Shown here: in pieces, positions 16,819 through 26,131 of the stretch
How positions within the stretch are numbered: position 1 is the stretch's first letter
Layout of the letters: every line of letters starts with the position of its first letter
NCBI GenBank assembly: GCA_903923395.1
Contig: CAIXXM010000107.1
Location: 1 to 64,000, forward strand
Reading direction: 5' to 3'
Length of the DNA: 64,000 bases
Origin: an uncultured Acidobacteriia bacterium
Lineage (GTDB): Bacteria > Acidobacteriota > Terriglobia > Bryobacterales > Bryobacteraceae
Notes under the pieces: model-generated
Told to the model about the DNA's origin: nothing
Databases searched by the model: none
Seen by the model: the letters and a program-made list of their open reading frames with translations, nothing else
Made by a program: the position numbers and the translations under genes

Positions 16819-18483
16819 CCGCCGGGCTGCCCGTATAAGTTCTTCGGCATTCCGCAGGGCTTCCGGCGTCAGGGTTTGTCCACTTAGCATGCGTCCGATC
16901 TCCGCGGTGCTTGCTTCCTGCGAGAGCTCTTCAATACGGGTTACAGTCCGGGACGCTTCAGCGTGTTTGCTCACGCTGTAGTGATGGTCGGCGAAACAGG
17001 CGATCTGGGCGAGGTGGGTGACGCAGAGCACCTGGTTCTCCGCCGCCAGAGCTTTCAAGCGCCGGGCGACGCCTTCCGCTGCGCGGCCACCGATGCCGGT
17101 ATCGATTTCATCGAAGACCAGCGTCCGTGCCGGGCCTGCGGCCGCGTTGCCGACGAGGCAGGTCTTCAAGGCCAGAGCAATGCGGGAGATTTCGCCTCCC
17201 GACGCGATCTTGTCCATGGGCTTCGGGGCTTCGCCGGGGTTGGGCGAGACGAGGAACTCCACGCGGTCGGCACCGGTGTTGGACCACTCCGCGGGGGTGA
17301 TTTCAATGCGGAAAACGGTGCGGTCCATGGCCAGGGGTTTCAGCTCTTCTTCGACGCGTTTGGAGAGGGCGGCGGCAGCTTTGCGGCGGGCTGCGGTGAG
17401 TGCCGCACCGGAGGATTCGCAGAGCTTCGCCAGCTTGCTCTGTTCACGCTTCAGCGCTTCCAGGCGGTCGTTGGCGGATTCGGCGGCTTCGAGTTTCTGT
17501 TCCACATCGGCCAGAAAGGCGAGGATTTCTTCGACGGTGCCGCCGTACTTGCGCTTCAACTTTTCGAGCGCATTGAGGCGGGCTTCCACTTCCTCCAGGC
17601 GCGCGGGGTTGGCTTCCAGCTTGCCGAGATAGTCACGCAGGGAATAAGAAACATCCTGCACGGCGATAATCGCGGGCTCCAAGGCCTGGCGCACGGGCAG
17701 GATGTGCTCATCAATGCGCACCAAGTCGTCGAGTTTTTTCGCGACGCCGCGAATGAGAGAGAACGCAGATTCGGGCGATTCATAGAGGGCTTCATAAGAC
17801 GCTCCCGCGGCTTCGAGCAAGCGGCCCGCGTTTTGTTGAATGCGGCGTTCCGCTTCGAGTTCCGCGTCCTCCCCTGCCTGCAGACCCGCCTGATCAATTT
17901 CACGCTGCTGGAACTGCCAGAGATCGAGCATGCGGAGCCGCTCCTGCTCAGCACCTTCCAACCCGGCAATCTCTTCGGCGGATTTCTTCCAGGCCGAATA
18001 GTGCTCTCTGAACTTCAGACGCAGATCGCGGCATTGCGCGAAGACGTCCAGCATGGAGAGTTGCGCTGCGGGGTCAAAGAGCAGCTGCTGGTCATGCTGG
18101 CCGTGGATATCCCCCAGGTGCGGGGCGAGATCCTTCAACAGCGCCACGGTGGCGGGGCGGTTATTGACATACACGCGGCTCTTGCCATTGAGGGTGATTT
18201 CGCGTTCGAGCAAAAGGTCGCCATCTTCGTGATCGAAGCCTGCGTTTTCGAGCGCCTTCCACGCGCGGTCCCCTGCTTCGAAGAGCCCGGAAACACGGGC
18301 CTTCTGTTCGCCGGAACGGATCATCTCCGCCGACGCGCGACCGCCCAGCAGCAGCCCGAGCGCATCCACCACGATTGACTTGCCGCTTCCTGTTTCACCA
18401 GTCAGAAGATTCAGCCCCGGGTGAAAGCGCACCCGCAGATGATCGACGACAGCGTAGTTCTCAACAACCAACTCCTGCAGCAT
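16816..18483 (-). CDS. recN: DNA repair protein RecN
   Basis: A 555-residue SMC-like ATPase that helps to join broken DNA ends during recombinational repair. It has the N-terminal Walker A (TGETGSGKS near residues 29-37), two coiled-coil arms in the middle, and at the C-terminus the ABC signature (ASGGEISRIALALK), Walker B (LVFDEIDTGIGG) and switch region (CVTHLAQIACFADHH). Length is normal. The TAG stop is the tip of the MITE-like element at 16548-16818, yet the C-terminus appears complete. Confidence 0.96.
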   Translation of the reverse strand: MLQELVVENYAVVDHLRVRFHPGLNLLTGETGSGKSIVVDALGLLLGGRASAEMIRSGEQKARVSGLFEAGDRAWKALENAGFDHEDGDLLLEREITLNGKSRVYVNNRPATVALLKDLAPHLGDIHGQHDQQLLFDPAAQLSMLDVFAQCRDLRLKFREHYSAWKKSAEEIAGLEGAEQERLRMLDLWQFQQREIDQAGLQAGEDAELEAERRIQQNAGRLLEAAGASYEALYESPESAFSLIRGVAKKLDDLVRIDEHILPVRQALEPAIIAVQDVSYSLRDYLGKLEANPARLEEVEARLNALEKLKRKYGGTVEEILAFLADVEQKLEAAESANDRLEALKREQSKLAKLCESSGAALTAARRKAAAALSKRVEEELKPLAMDRTVFRIEITPAEWSNTGADRVEFLVSPNPGEAPKPMDKIASGGEISRIALALKTCLVGNAAAGPARTLVFDEIDTGIGGRAAEGVARRLKALAAENQVLCVTHLAQIACFADHHYSVSKHAEASRTVTRIEELSQEASTAEIGRMLSGQTLTPEALRNAEELIRAARR

Positions 18484-18522
18484 CCGTTCCGATTATAGGA
18501 AGCCCGGAGTTAGGATCAAACG

Positions 18523-19062
18523 ATGAAGCTCATGGCACTGTGGATTTGCGTGGCAGGTTTGTCAGCGCAGGGATTGGAAACACGGGTTCCGGTTGTATTT
18601 TCCGGGGGTCATGAGACGAATCCGGTGGATCATGGGCGGCCTGTGGTGCTGGTGGCGGCAGGATTAAATGTGCCACCGGAAGTCTTCCGTGAGGCCTTCA
18701 GTCACGTGAAGCCCGCACCGGCCGGGCAGGAGCCGAAGCCCGGGCAGGTGGACCTCAATAAGCAGGCCCTGCTGCATGCGCTGGGCAAATATGGCGTGAC
18801 GAATGCGTTGCTGGACCGGGTTTCCGACTACTACCGCTATAACGGGCGCGATGGAGAGCTTTGGCGGCATACACCGGCCGAAGCCTACGCTGCGTGGAAA
18901 GACGGCAAGGTGACGGGCATTGTGCTGACCAGGGCCGGGGCCGGTTACACGTCCGCGACGCAGGTGACGGTTGGCGGCAAGCCAGTGGCGGTGGTGATTC
19001 AGCTGGCATTCAGCCAGGAACTGAGCCGCAACGGTTCCATAGCGTCCATTGCGCTTCAATAG
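18523..19062 (+). CDS. Unrecognised secreted protein
   Basis: A 179-residue protein with a short signal peptide (about 1-16, ending SAQ). The middle (about 55-105) is helical and charged. The C-terminal part contains VLTRAGAGYTSATQVTVGGKPVAVVIQL, resembling the GAGYT..TVTV segments of some secreted beta-rich repeats. I recognise no catalytic motif. It is divergent from recN and is followed after five bases by the HAD hydrolase, so the two are probably cotranscribed. Confidence 0.7.
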   Translation: MKLMALWICVAGLSAQGLETRVPVVFSGGHETNPVDHGRPVVLVAAGLNVPPEVFREAFSHVKPAPAGQEPKPGQVDLNKQALLHALGKYGVTNALLDRVSDYYRYNGRDGELWRHTPAEAYAAWKDGKVTGIVLTRAGAGYTSATQVTVGGKPVAVVIQLAFSQELSRNGSIASIALQ

Positions 19063-19067
19063 AAGGC

Positions 19068-19697
19068 ATGCTCAGGTATGACGCGGTTCTGTTCGACCTT
19101 CTGACGGCGCTGTTGGATAGCTGGACGCTGTGGAACAACGTCGCGGGAAGTGCTGCGGAAGGGCTGCGCTGGCGGCGGGCGTACCTCAAGATCAGCTATG
19201 AAACGGGTGCCTACCGGGATTACGACGAATTGACCGCTGCAGCAGCGGAGGCCGTGGGGTTGCCTGCTGCTCTTGGCGCGGAACTCGCGGCAAGGTATGG
19301 AGAAATCCAGCCCTGGCCGGAGACACAGGAAGTTTTGCAGTCGCTCTCCGCGTGCGGGCTGCGGCTGGGGGTTGTGACGAACTGTTCGGAAAAGCTGGGG
19401 CGGCTTGCGGCGGCTCGCGCGGGAGGGCCTTTTGATGCCATAGTGACCGCGGAACGGGCCGGATTCTACAAGCCCGATGTGCGGCCTTACGGGCAGGCGC
19501 TGCGGGAATTGGGTGTACGGCCGGAGCGGTGTCTGTTCGTTGCGGGATCGGCCTATGATCTTTTCGGGACGGCGAAACTGGGACTCGACACCTATTGGCA
19601 TGACCGTATCGGGCTGGAACCGCCCGCAGGGGCGCCGCAGCCGCAGTTTCATGAACGTTCCCTCGCCGGGCTGCTAAAAATTGTGCAGTGCAGTTGA
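19068..19697 (+). CDS. HAD-superfamily hydrolase
   Basis: From ATG 19068 the product has 209 residues. The open frame reaches further upstream, but there it overlaps the previous gene. HAD motif I is YDAVLFDLLTALLD with the nucleophile Asp10, motif II GVVTNCS, motif III Lys in FYKPDVRPYG, and motif IV in VAGSAYDLFGTAKLG. Motif I lacks the second Asp of phosphatases, as in 2-haloacid dehalogenase-like members, so the reaction may be dehalogenation or another C-type HAD reaction rather than phosphate release. Substrate unknown. Confidence 0.82.
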   Translation: MLRYDAVLFDLLTALLDSWTLWNNVAGSAAEGLRWRRAYLKISYETGAYRDYDELTAAAAEAVGLPAALGAELAARYGEIQPWPETQEVLQSLSACGLRLGVVTNCSEKLGRLAAARAGGPFDAIVTAERAGFYKPDVRPYGQALRELGVRPERCLFVAGSAYDLFGTAKLGLDTYWHDRIGLEPPAGAPQPQFHERSLAGLLKIVQCS

Positions 19698-19734
19698 AAT
19701 GGGACTACGATATTCAACGGGAGATCTGAACTTT

Positions 19735-20985
19735 ATGCCCGTTCGTTGTCTGGCTCTCGCGCTCTTCGCAACTACAGTTTTCGCGCAAACGACTGCGTTC
19801 ACGATCACGAATCTGAATCTCAGTCTTTCCGTAGCGAACAACACTTATACAAACTACCTGACGGCAGGGTCAGGCACCGCTGTGTTTCCGGGCATCGGCA
19901 ACGCCACCATCTCGGTTCCAGCATTCAGCAGCACACGCGACCGGGGACTCACCTGTGGCAACTATGTGCTGATGAACCTGAACTTCGCGTTCAATGCGAA
20001 AGACAGCATCAATGTGGCGCTGAATAGCTTATCCGCTGCCTTGGTGGGTGCGCAGCCTTTCAATGTCACCGGGGGGACAGGTGCCTATGCGAACGCGGGG
20101 GGCTCCGGCACGATGACGCTCGCGGTGGCGATTCCTACTGGTGTGGGTCCAGTGATTGTGACTGGAAGCGGTTCGGGGACACTGACGTCCACGCCTGCGG
20201 CGGTTGCGGCGATTGCACCCGAGGGGATTGTGCCTCTGTACAGCAGCGTGCCGATTATCCAGCCGGGCTCATGGATTTCCATCTACGGGACGAACCTGGC
20301 GAATACGACGGCAGTGTGGAATGGGGATTTTCCGAAGACGCTGGGGGGCGTGAGCGTGTTGATTGACAATAAGCCGGGCTATTTGTGGTACGTGAGTCCG
20401 GGGCTGATTAATGTGCAGGCACCGGATGACAATATTCAGGGCTGTGTGAATGTCACGGTAACGACGCCGAACGGGACGGTGAATTCGCAGGTGACGCTGC
20501 AGCCGCAGCAGCCGTCGTTCAGCCTGTTGAGCGGAAAGTATGTGGTGGCGGAGATTCTGACGCCGGATGGGTCGGGGGCGTTTGGCAGCTATGATCTGGC
20601 GGGTCCGGTGGGTGCGTTTGCGTTTAAGACGAGGCCGGTGAAGGCCGGGGAGACGATTGTTCTCTATGGGGTTGGCTTTGGGGCGACGGCGACGAAGGTG
20701 GCTGCGGGCCAGTTCCCCGCGGCGCCTACGCCAACGCTGCTGGTGCCGAACATAACGATTGGCGGTGTCACGGCGCAGGTGCAGTATTCGGGCTTGATTG
20801 GGCCGGGGTTGTATCAGATGAACGTGGTGGTGCCGCAGGTGCCGAGTGGGGATCAGCCGATTGTGGCGACGTTGTTTGCGCCGAATCCGCTGCTGTTTTC
20901 AGCGGATGCGACGCAGAATTGCAAGGATCCAGACCCGCAGGGGGCGGCGCCGGTGAATTGCGCGGTGTATTTGCCGGTGCAGTGA
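19735..20985 (+). CDS. Secreted protein with TIGR03437 (Solibacter-type) C-terminal domain
   Basis: Starting at ATG 19735, after GGGAGA nine bases upstream, the product has 416 residues with a signal peptide (about 1-18). The N-terminal half is a serine/threonine/glycine-rich beta domain. The C-terminal half carries the hallmarks of the TIGR03437 family: PGSWISIYGTNLA, GGVSVLIDNKPGYLWYVSPGLINVQAP and GLYQMNVVVPQVPSGDQP. This family is massively expanded in Solibacter-like Acidobacteria and is the best taxonomic marker in the window. Function is unknown; probably a surface or extracellular protein. Confidence 0.88.
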   Translation: MPVRCLALALFATTVFAQTTAFTITNLNLSLSVANNTYTNYLTAGSGTAVFPGIGNATISVPAFSSTRDRGLTCGNYVLMNLNFAFNAKDSINVALNSLSAALVGAQPFNVTGGTGAYANAGGSGTMTLAVAIPTGVGPVIVTGSGSGTLTSTPAAVAAIAPEGIVPLYSSVPIIQPGSWISIYGTNLANTTAVWNGDFPKTLGGVSVLIDNKPGYLWYVSPGLINVQAPDDNIQGCVNVTVTTPNGTVNSQVTLQPQQPSFSLLSGKYVVAEILTPDGSGAFGSYDLAGPVGAFAFKTRPVKAGETIVLYGVGFGATATKVAAGQFPAAPTPTLLVPNITIGGVTAQVQYSGLIGPGLYQMNVVVPQVPSGDQPIVATLFAPNPLLFSADATQNCKDPDPQGAAPVNCAVYLPVQ

Positions 20986-21058
20986 GATTACAGCTTGACG
21001 CTAGTTTAGGAGAAAAATCCGCGCACAGTCGATTCTAAGTGATGGTACACTGCATTAG

Positions 21059-22222
21059 ATGCTACTGCGCTTTCGGTTTTCTAACTTTCGTTCGTTCAAA
21101 GATGCGCGGGAATTGTCTTTTGTCGCCGCGAACAAGAAGGATGATTCGCCAGGTGCGGTATACGTCCCGGAGATTGGCGAGCGGGTCCTCAATGTTGCCG
21201 CTTTGTGCGGTGCGAACGCTTCTGGCAAGACCAATGTTCTGAAAGCGCTGGAGTTCTTCAATCGCGCGATCCGGGATTCGCAGAGCAAGTGGAGTCCAGA
21301 TGAAGGGGTGCCAATCTCTCAATTCACGGACACACGGACTTCGGATGCAGAATCCGGGTTCTGCATCGAGACGGTGAGCGGGGGCGTTGTATACGAGTAT
21401 GGGGCGGGCTTCACGGGAAGCAGAGTCAGCCGGGAATGGCTCTATGCGTTTCCCCGTGGCCGCAAGCAGGTGTGGTTTGAACGCAGTGGTGACACGTTCG
21501 AATTTGGCAGATCTCTGGTAGGCGAGAACCGCCTGACGGAGAGTATTACGCGGCCGAACAGTCTGTTCCTTTCGGCTGCCCGCCAGAGTAATCACAAGAT
21601 GCTGGCGGGTATTGCGTGGGACTACTGGTGGATTGTGGACGCCGGAAACAGCAGCGTTCTGGAGGCCTTGCGTGAGATCGACGCGAAGCGTTATCGCGCG
21701 GATACACTTCCCCACCTGGCTGCCGCCGACCTCGGAATTCGTGAGGTTCGCTTTCGTGAGTCGGGGACGAAGACCATTGCGGAGTTCCTGCATGATATCG
21801 AAGGAACGGAGCAGATTTTTCCGAACGAGATGGAATCCTCTGGAACCTTGGCCTTCCATGCGGTTCTCAGCCATTTGACGTCTCTTTTGGAGTTCGGCGG
21901 GTTGGGTTTGGTGGATGAGTTGGATGCCAGACTGCACCCGTTGCTTGTCCGGTATATTGTTAGCCTGTTGACCAATCCCAAGACCAATCCGAAACGGGCG
22001 CAATTGGTTTTCACCTGCCACAGTCCGTATTTGCTTGACCCGGAGATACTGCGGCGGGATTCCATCTGGTTCACCGAGAAAAGCAGGGAGGGCACCAGCA
22101 GACTGTATTCGCTGACAGATTTCAAGCCGCGGCCTGACCAGAATCTGCAGAACGCTTATCTACAGGGGCGGTACGGCGCGATTCCATTCATTGACCATGA
22201 GTCGTATGCCGGGAAACAGTAG
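21059..22222 (+). CDS. RloA/AbiLi-like AAA ATPase, defence operon gene 1
   Basis: A 387-residue OLD/SMC-like ATPase. It has FRFSNFRSFKD at the N-terminus, Walker A GANASGKTN (51-59), Walker B plus Glu in GLVDELDARLHP (Asp286, Glu287), and the switch His321 in FTCHSPYLL. This arrangement is that of RloA, the ATPase partner of RloB. The pair also matches the AbiL abortive infection system, where ATPase and Toprim protein act together against phage. It overlaps the next gene by 26 bases. The defence role is inferred from the family and pairing. Confidence 0.85.
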   Translation: MLLRFRFSNFRSFKDARELSFVAANKKDDSPGAVYVPEIGERVLNVAALCGANASGKTNVLKALEFFNRAIRDSQSKWSPDEGVPISQFTDTRTSDAESGFCIETVSGGVVYEYGAGFTGSRVSREWLYAFPRGRKQVWFERSGDTFEFGRSLVGENRLTESITRPNSLFLSAARQSNHKMLAGIAWDYWWIVDAGNSSVLEALREIDAKRYRADTLPHLAAADLGIREVRFRESGTKTIAEFLHDIEGTEQIFPNEMESSGTLAFHAVLSHLTSLLEFGGLGLVDELDARLHPLLVRYIVSLLTNPKTNPKRAQLVFTCHSPYLLDPEILRRDSIWFTEKSREGTSRLYSLTDFKPRPDQNLQNAYLQGRYGAIPFIDHESYAGKQ

Positions 22223-22811
22223 ATTCTGGCGTAAAACCGCAGAACGGGAACAATACAAGCGGTACTTGATCGTATGCGAGGGCCAGGTTACTGAGCCGGG
22301 TTACTTACGCGCCTTGCAACACCAACACCGTTTGCTGGTGAATCTGGAGATCGCCGGGCCAGGAGATCCAAGGCGTGTTGTGGAAGTGGCCATACAGCGA
22401 AAGCAAGGGGCAGAGCGGGCCGGCCGGAAAGACCCGCTGCTTTTGTATGACGAAGTTTGGGCCGCTTTTGACCGCGACGACCACACTCGATTCCATGAGG
22501 CTCTTCAGTTGGCCGGGAGTCATGGGATTCTTCTGGCGGTTTCGAATCCATGTTTCGAGTTGTGGCCCGTCTTGCACTTCGAACCGGTCAACGGACATGT
22601 CGCGAGAGAAAAGCTTCGACAGATATGCAAAGGCTGGATGCCTGGTTATGAGAAGCTTCTTCCCGCCAAGCAGCTGCTGGCTTACACAGATGCAGCGATC
22701 CAGCGTGCTAGATGTCTCGATGCGGGCACGCCGCACAAGAATCCATCCACGGGTGTGTATCAGCTTGTGGAATCGCTGTTAACGAACCGCGCTACTTCAA
22801 CGCAGCCGTGA
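22197..22811 (+). CDS. RloB/AbiLii-like Toprim-type protein, defence operon gene 2
   Basis: From ATG 22197 the protein has 204 residues; an ATG at 22206 and a TTG at 22191 are alternatives. RloB-family motifs are Glu28 in VCEGQVTEPGYL, the acidic cluster Asp92/Asp94/Asp95 in FDRDDH, and SNPCFELW (Asn117, Glu121). These are the acidic metal-binding positions of a Toprim-like nuclease. The gene overlaps the ATPase gene at its start. At its end it overlaps the convergent etfA gene by 20 bases. Confidence 0.85.
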   Translation: MSRMPGNSRFWRKTAEREQYKRYLIVCEGQVTEPGYLRALQHQHRLLVNLEIAGPGDPRRVVEVAIQRKQGAERAGRKDPLLLYDEVWAAFDRDDHTRFHEALQLAGSHGILLAVSNPCFELWPVLHFEPVNGHVAREKLRQICKGWMPGYEKLLPAKQLLAYTDAAIQRARCLDAGTPHKNPSTGVYQLVESLLTNRATSTQP

Positions 22812-23748
22812 GCGCCGGGACGACCTCAAAGAGATCCCCGACGATGCCGTAATCGGCGGCTTCGAAGATGGGAGCTTCGGGATCGCGGTTGATGGCGACG
22901 ATGGTCTTCGCACCCTTCATGCCGACGAGGTGCTGGATGGCGCCGGAGATGCCCACCGCAACGTAGAGCTTGGGTGCCACGGTCTGGCCGGAGCTGCCGA
23001 CCTGGCGTTCCATGGGAAGCCAGCCGTTATCGCAGATGGGACGTGAGGCGGCGATTTCGGCGTTGAGGGCGGTGGCGAGGTCCTGAATGATCTCCAGGTT
23101 CTCTTCTTCCTTGATGCCGCGGCCGACGGAGACGATGACGTCTGCCGCGCTGAGGTCGACGGCGCGCTGGGATTCGCGGAAGAGTTCGAGCGGCTTGGTG
23201 CGGACCTGCGCGGCTTCGATCACCGGCGTGAAGACTTCCACGGGTGCGGTGCCGGCTTCGAGGGTATCGGCGCGGAAGGCACCGGCCTGGATGGAAGCGA
23301 AGTAGGGCGGGTCACCGGCGAACTTCACATCGGCATTGATCTTGCCCTGGAAGAGCTGGCGGATGGCGACCAGGCTGCCGTCTGCCACTTTGCAACCCGT
23401 GCAGTCACTCACCAGAACACGTTCCATGGCGGTGGCCAGTTTCGGGGCAAAGTCACGCACTTGGTAGGTGTGGGGGAAGAGCACGTAAGTAGGCTGGTGT
23501 TGCTGGATGATCTGCCGGAGCGCGAGGGTGTAGGCGTCCGGGGTGTAATCCGTCAGCAGGTCATGCTGCAGCACGTGCACCTTGGCAACGTTGTAGCCTG
23601 CGAGGGCATCCACGTTCGCGCCAAGCACCGCGGCATAGACCGGGATACCGAGGTCCCTGCCGAACTGCTGGGCGGCTGCCAGGCATTCGAGCGACATCTT
23701 GTGCAGAATGCCTGCACGCTGTTCGAGAACCGCAAGAATTCCGATCAT
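22792..23748 (-). CDS. etfA: Electron transfer flavoprotein alpha subunit
   Basis: A 318-residue FAD-binding subunit. With EtfB it carries electrons from acyl-CoA or similar dehydrogenases to the quinone pool. The C-terminal FAD site is clear: [48 protein letters not shown]. Its ATG overlaps the TGA of etfB (ATGA), so the two are translationally coupled. Its last 20 bases overlap the convergent RloB-like gene. Confidence 0.96.
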   Translation of the reverse strand: MIGILAVLEQRAGILHKMSLECLAAAQQFGRDLGIPVYAAVLGANVDALAGYNVAKVHVLQHDLLTDYTPDAYTLALRQIIQQHQPTYVLFPHTYQVRDFAPKLATAMERVLVSDCTGCKVADGSLVAIRQLFQGKINADVKFAGDPPYFASIQAGAFRADTLEAGTAPVEVFTPVIEAAQVRTKPLELFRESQRAVDLSAADVIVSVGRGIKEEENLEIIQDLATALNAEIAASRPICDNGWLPMERQVGSSGQTVAPKLYVAVGISGAIQHLVGMKGAKTIVAINRDPEAPIFEAADYGIVGDLFEVVPALTAALK

Positions 23749-24503
23749 ATGACCCTCGCTTCAAACCGCAGCTTCTCGACCAGTTGTGCGACCGCAGTGG
23801 GCCCTTCAAAGATCTGGGAGCGCTTGGATTTTTCAGGCATGTAGATGCGGTCCACTACGACGGACGGTGTGCCGGTGGCTTCCGCGGTGACGGTCTTGAT
23901 TTCTTTGGTGCGCGCCTTTTTGATGCCCATCAGGGTGGCGTAGCGGAGCTTGGTGGCACCGGACTGGATGGTCAGCAGGGCGGGCAGGGGCATTTGGACG
24001 TGCTGGAACCAGCCATCTTCGAGTTCGCGCTTGACCTGGATGGAGTTGCCGGTGACTTCGACGCTCATGATGATGGTGGCGTGGGGGATGCCGAGGACTT
24101 CGGCGAGGATGACGCCGGTTTGGCCGTAGCCGAAATCGTCGGATTGCAGGCCGGTCAGAACCAGATCTGGCGTTTCGCTCTGCAAGGCATCGCGCATGAT
24201 GCGGGCCAGCGTGAGGGGATCGTACTCCGTGCCTTCTTCAGTTTCAATGTGGATCGCGCGGTCAGCACCCTTGGCCAAGGCTTCGCGGATGGTTTGGGTG
24301 GCGCGTTCGGGGCCGGCGCAAAGGACGATGACTTCGCCCGCACCGGCAGCTTCTTTCAGCAGCAGACCCTGTTCGAGCGCGTAGGCGTCCGGTTCATTGA
24401 TCTCATAGGAAAGATCGGCATCTTCGATCCAGGTGCCGTCAGAGTTCACCTTCAGCAGGCTGTCCCTGGCGGGAACCTGCTTGATGGCGACAACGATTTT
24501 CAT
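23745..24503 (-). CDS. etfB: Electron transfer flavoprotein beta subunit
   Basis: A 252-residue AMP-binding partner of EtfA. Family features are the N-terminal MKIVVAIKQVPAR, LEQGLLLKEAAGAGEVIVLCAGP, and the signature region DLVLTGLQSDDFGYGQTGVILAEVLGIPHATII. It lies seven bases downstream of fabF in the same direction and overlaps etfA by four bases, suggesting that fatty acid synthesis and electron transfer genes are transcribed together. Confidence 0.96.
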   Translation of the reverse strand: MKIVVAIKQVPARDSLLKVNSDGTWIEDADLSYEINEPDAYALEQGLLLKEAAGAGEVIVLCAGPERATQTIREALAKGADRAIHIETEEGTEYDPLTLARIMRDALQSETPDLVLTGLQSDDFGYGQTGVILAEVLGIPHATIIMSVEVTGNSIQVKRELEDGWFQHVQMPLPALLTIQSGATKLRYATLMGIKKARTKEIKTVTAEATGTPSVVVDRIYMPEKSKRSQIFEGPTAVAQLVEKLRFEARVI

Positions 24504-24510
24504 TGCAGAT

Positions 24511-25764
24511 TTACTCCGTGTACCGCTTGAAGATCAGCGCCCCGTTGGTGCCGCCGAATCCGAAGGAATTCGTCAGCGCGTAGTCCATTTTCATGGGCCG
24601 CGCTTTGTTGGGGACGTAATCGAGATCACACCCGGGGTCGGGGGTGTCGTAGTTGATGGTGGGGGGCGCGATCTGGTGTTTCAGTGCGCAAACCACGATG
24701 CCTGCTTCAATTCCGCCCGCGCCGCCGAGCAGGTGGCCGGTCATGGATTTGGTGGAGCTTACCGCGAGCTTGTAGGCGTGGTCACCGAAGGCGCGCTTCA
24801 TCGCCATGGTCTCGGCCTGGTCACCCAGCGGGGTGGAAGTGCCGTGGGCGTTGATGTAATCGATCTTTTCGGGTTCGAGTTTGGCGTCTTTGAGGGCGTT
24901 GCGCATGACGCGGAAGGCACCTTCACCATCCTCCGGGGGAGCGGTGAAATGGAACGCGTCGCCAGACATGCCGTAGCCGACTACTTCCGCGAGAATGTTG
25001 GCACCGCGGGCCTTGGCGAATTCGTACTCTTCCAGCACGAGCACGCCGGAGCCTTCGCCGACCACGAAACCGTCACGGTCCTTATCGAACGGGCGGGAGG
25101 CGCGGCTGGGTTCATCGTTGCGTTGCGAGAGAGCGCGCATGGCCGCGAAGCCACCGACGCCCATGGGCGTGATGACTGCTTCGGCACCGCCGCAGATCAT
25201 GGCGTCGGCGTCACCGCGCTGGATGATCTTGAAGGAGTCACCGATGGAGTGGGCGCTGGTGGTGCAAGCCGTTGCGGTGGCGGAGTTGGGTCCTTTGGCC
25301 CCGGTGCGGATGGAGACATAGCCGGAGGCCATGTTCACGATGGTGGCGGGGATAAAGAACGGCGAGATGCGCCGGGGACCGCCCTGCAAGAAGTTATTGT
25401 GTTCGCGCTCAATGACTTCGAAGCCGCCGATACCGCTGCCGATGTAGACGCCGACACGCTCGGCGTTTTCTTCGGTGACCTTGAGGCCGGACATGGCGAG
25501 GGCGTCTTCCGAGGCGGCGATACCCATCTGGATAAAGCGGCCCATCTTCTTGACGTCCTTCTTGTCAATAAATTTAGTGGGATCGAAGTGCTTGATTTCA
25601 CCGGCGAGACGGCAGTTGAAGAGAGTCGCGTCAAAGGCTTCGATGTGGGAGATGCCACTCTTGCCTTCCATGAGCGAGGCCCACGTCTGTTCCGTTGTGT
25701 CGCCAATACAGGTGAGCAGGCCGACGCCTGTGACCACTACTCTGCGGGGAGGATTGTTTTCCAT
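24511..25764 (-). CDS. fabF: Beta-ketoacyl-ACP synthase II
   Basis: A 417-residue condensing enzyme that extends acyl-ACP with malonyl-ACP in fatty acid synthesis. The active-site Cys167 lies in ATACTTSAHS, the first His in NAHGTSTPLGD and the second in MTGHLLGGAGG. The substrate is supplied by acpP, which lies 103 bases upstream. Between the two genes an 8-bp GC hairpin (25796-25803 with 25819-25826) without a T run could limit read-through or protect the acpP message; that role is inference. Confidence 0.97.
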   Translation of the reverse strand: MENNPPRRVVVTGVGLLTCIGDTTEQTWASLMEGKSGISHIEAFDATLFNCRLAGEIKHFDPTKFIDKKDVKKMGRFIQMGIAASEDALAMSGLKVTEENAERVGVYIGSGIGGFEVIEREHNNFLQGGPRRISPFFIPATIVNMASGYVSIRTGAKGPNSATATACTTSAHSIGDSFKIIQRGDADAMICGGAEAVITPMGVGGFAAMRALSQRNDEPSRASRPFDKDRDGFVVGEGSGVLVLEEYEFAKARGANILAEVVGYGMSGDAFHFTAPPEDGEGAFRVMRNALKDAKLEPEKIDYINAHGTSTPLGDQAETMAMKRAFGDHAYKLAVSSTKSMTGHLLGGAGGIEAGIVVCALKHQIAPPTINYDTPDPGCDLDYVPNKARPMKMDYALTNSFGFGGTNGALIFKRYTE

Positions 25765-25867
25765 TGTGATGCGGCGCCCCGTTAGGGACGTGGGTGGAGC
25801 GCGGAGCCTAGTGCCTCACGCGCTCCGGTCTTGCTGTCCATCTGATGACTGCCGGGCGGAAAAGAAG

Positions 25868-26110
25868 CTACTTCTTCGCCTTGGCTTCGATGTAGGTGAC
25901 GGCGTCGCCTACGGTTGCGATCTTCTCGGCGTCTTCGTCGGGGATTTCGAGTTCGAAGGCTTCTTCGAACGCCATCACCAGTTCGACGATGTCGAGGGAG
26001 TCTGCGCCAAGGTCGTCCACGAAGGAAGCCTTGTTATCTACCTGGCCCTCGTCCACACCTAGCTGCTCTACGATGATGCTCTTGACTTTTGTTTCAACAG
26101 GCGATGCCAT
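25868..26110 (-). CDS. acpP: Acyl carrier protein
   Basis: An 80-residue acidic carrier. Ser38 in [15 protein letters not shown] is the phosphopantetheine attachment site. The frame stays open for 17 codons upstream, but the ATG at 26110 follows a strong GGAGGAAG ribosome binding site and gives the usual length, so it is the start. It precedes fabF in the same direction, the standard arrangement. Only 21 bases separate its start from that of the divergent methyltransferase gene. Confidence 0.96.
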   Translation of the reverse strand: MASPVETKVKSIIVEQLGVDEGQVDNKASFVDDLGADSLDIVELVMAFEEAFELEIPDEDAEKIATVGDAVTYIEAKAKK

Positions 26111-26131
26111 AACTTCCTCCACTATAGCGTA

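Noticed and set aside
20986-21058. Promoter TTGACG ... TACACT before the RloA-like gene
   Set aside because: The two boxes are about 45 bases apart, far more than the 16-18 needed.
24433-25785. 450-codon plus-strand frame opposite fabF
   Set aside because: The opposite strand encodes a complete ketosynthase; this frame is an antisense by-product of GC-rich codon bias.
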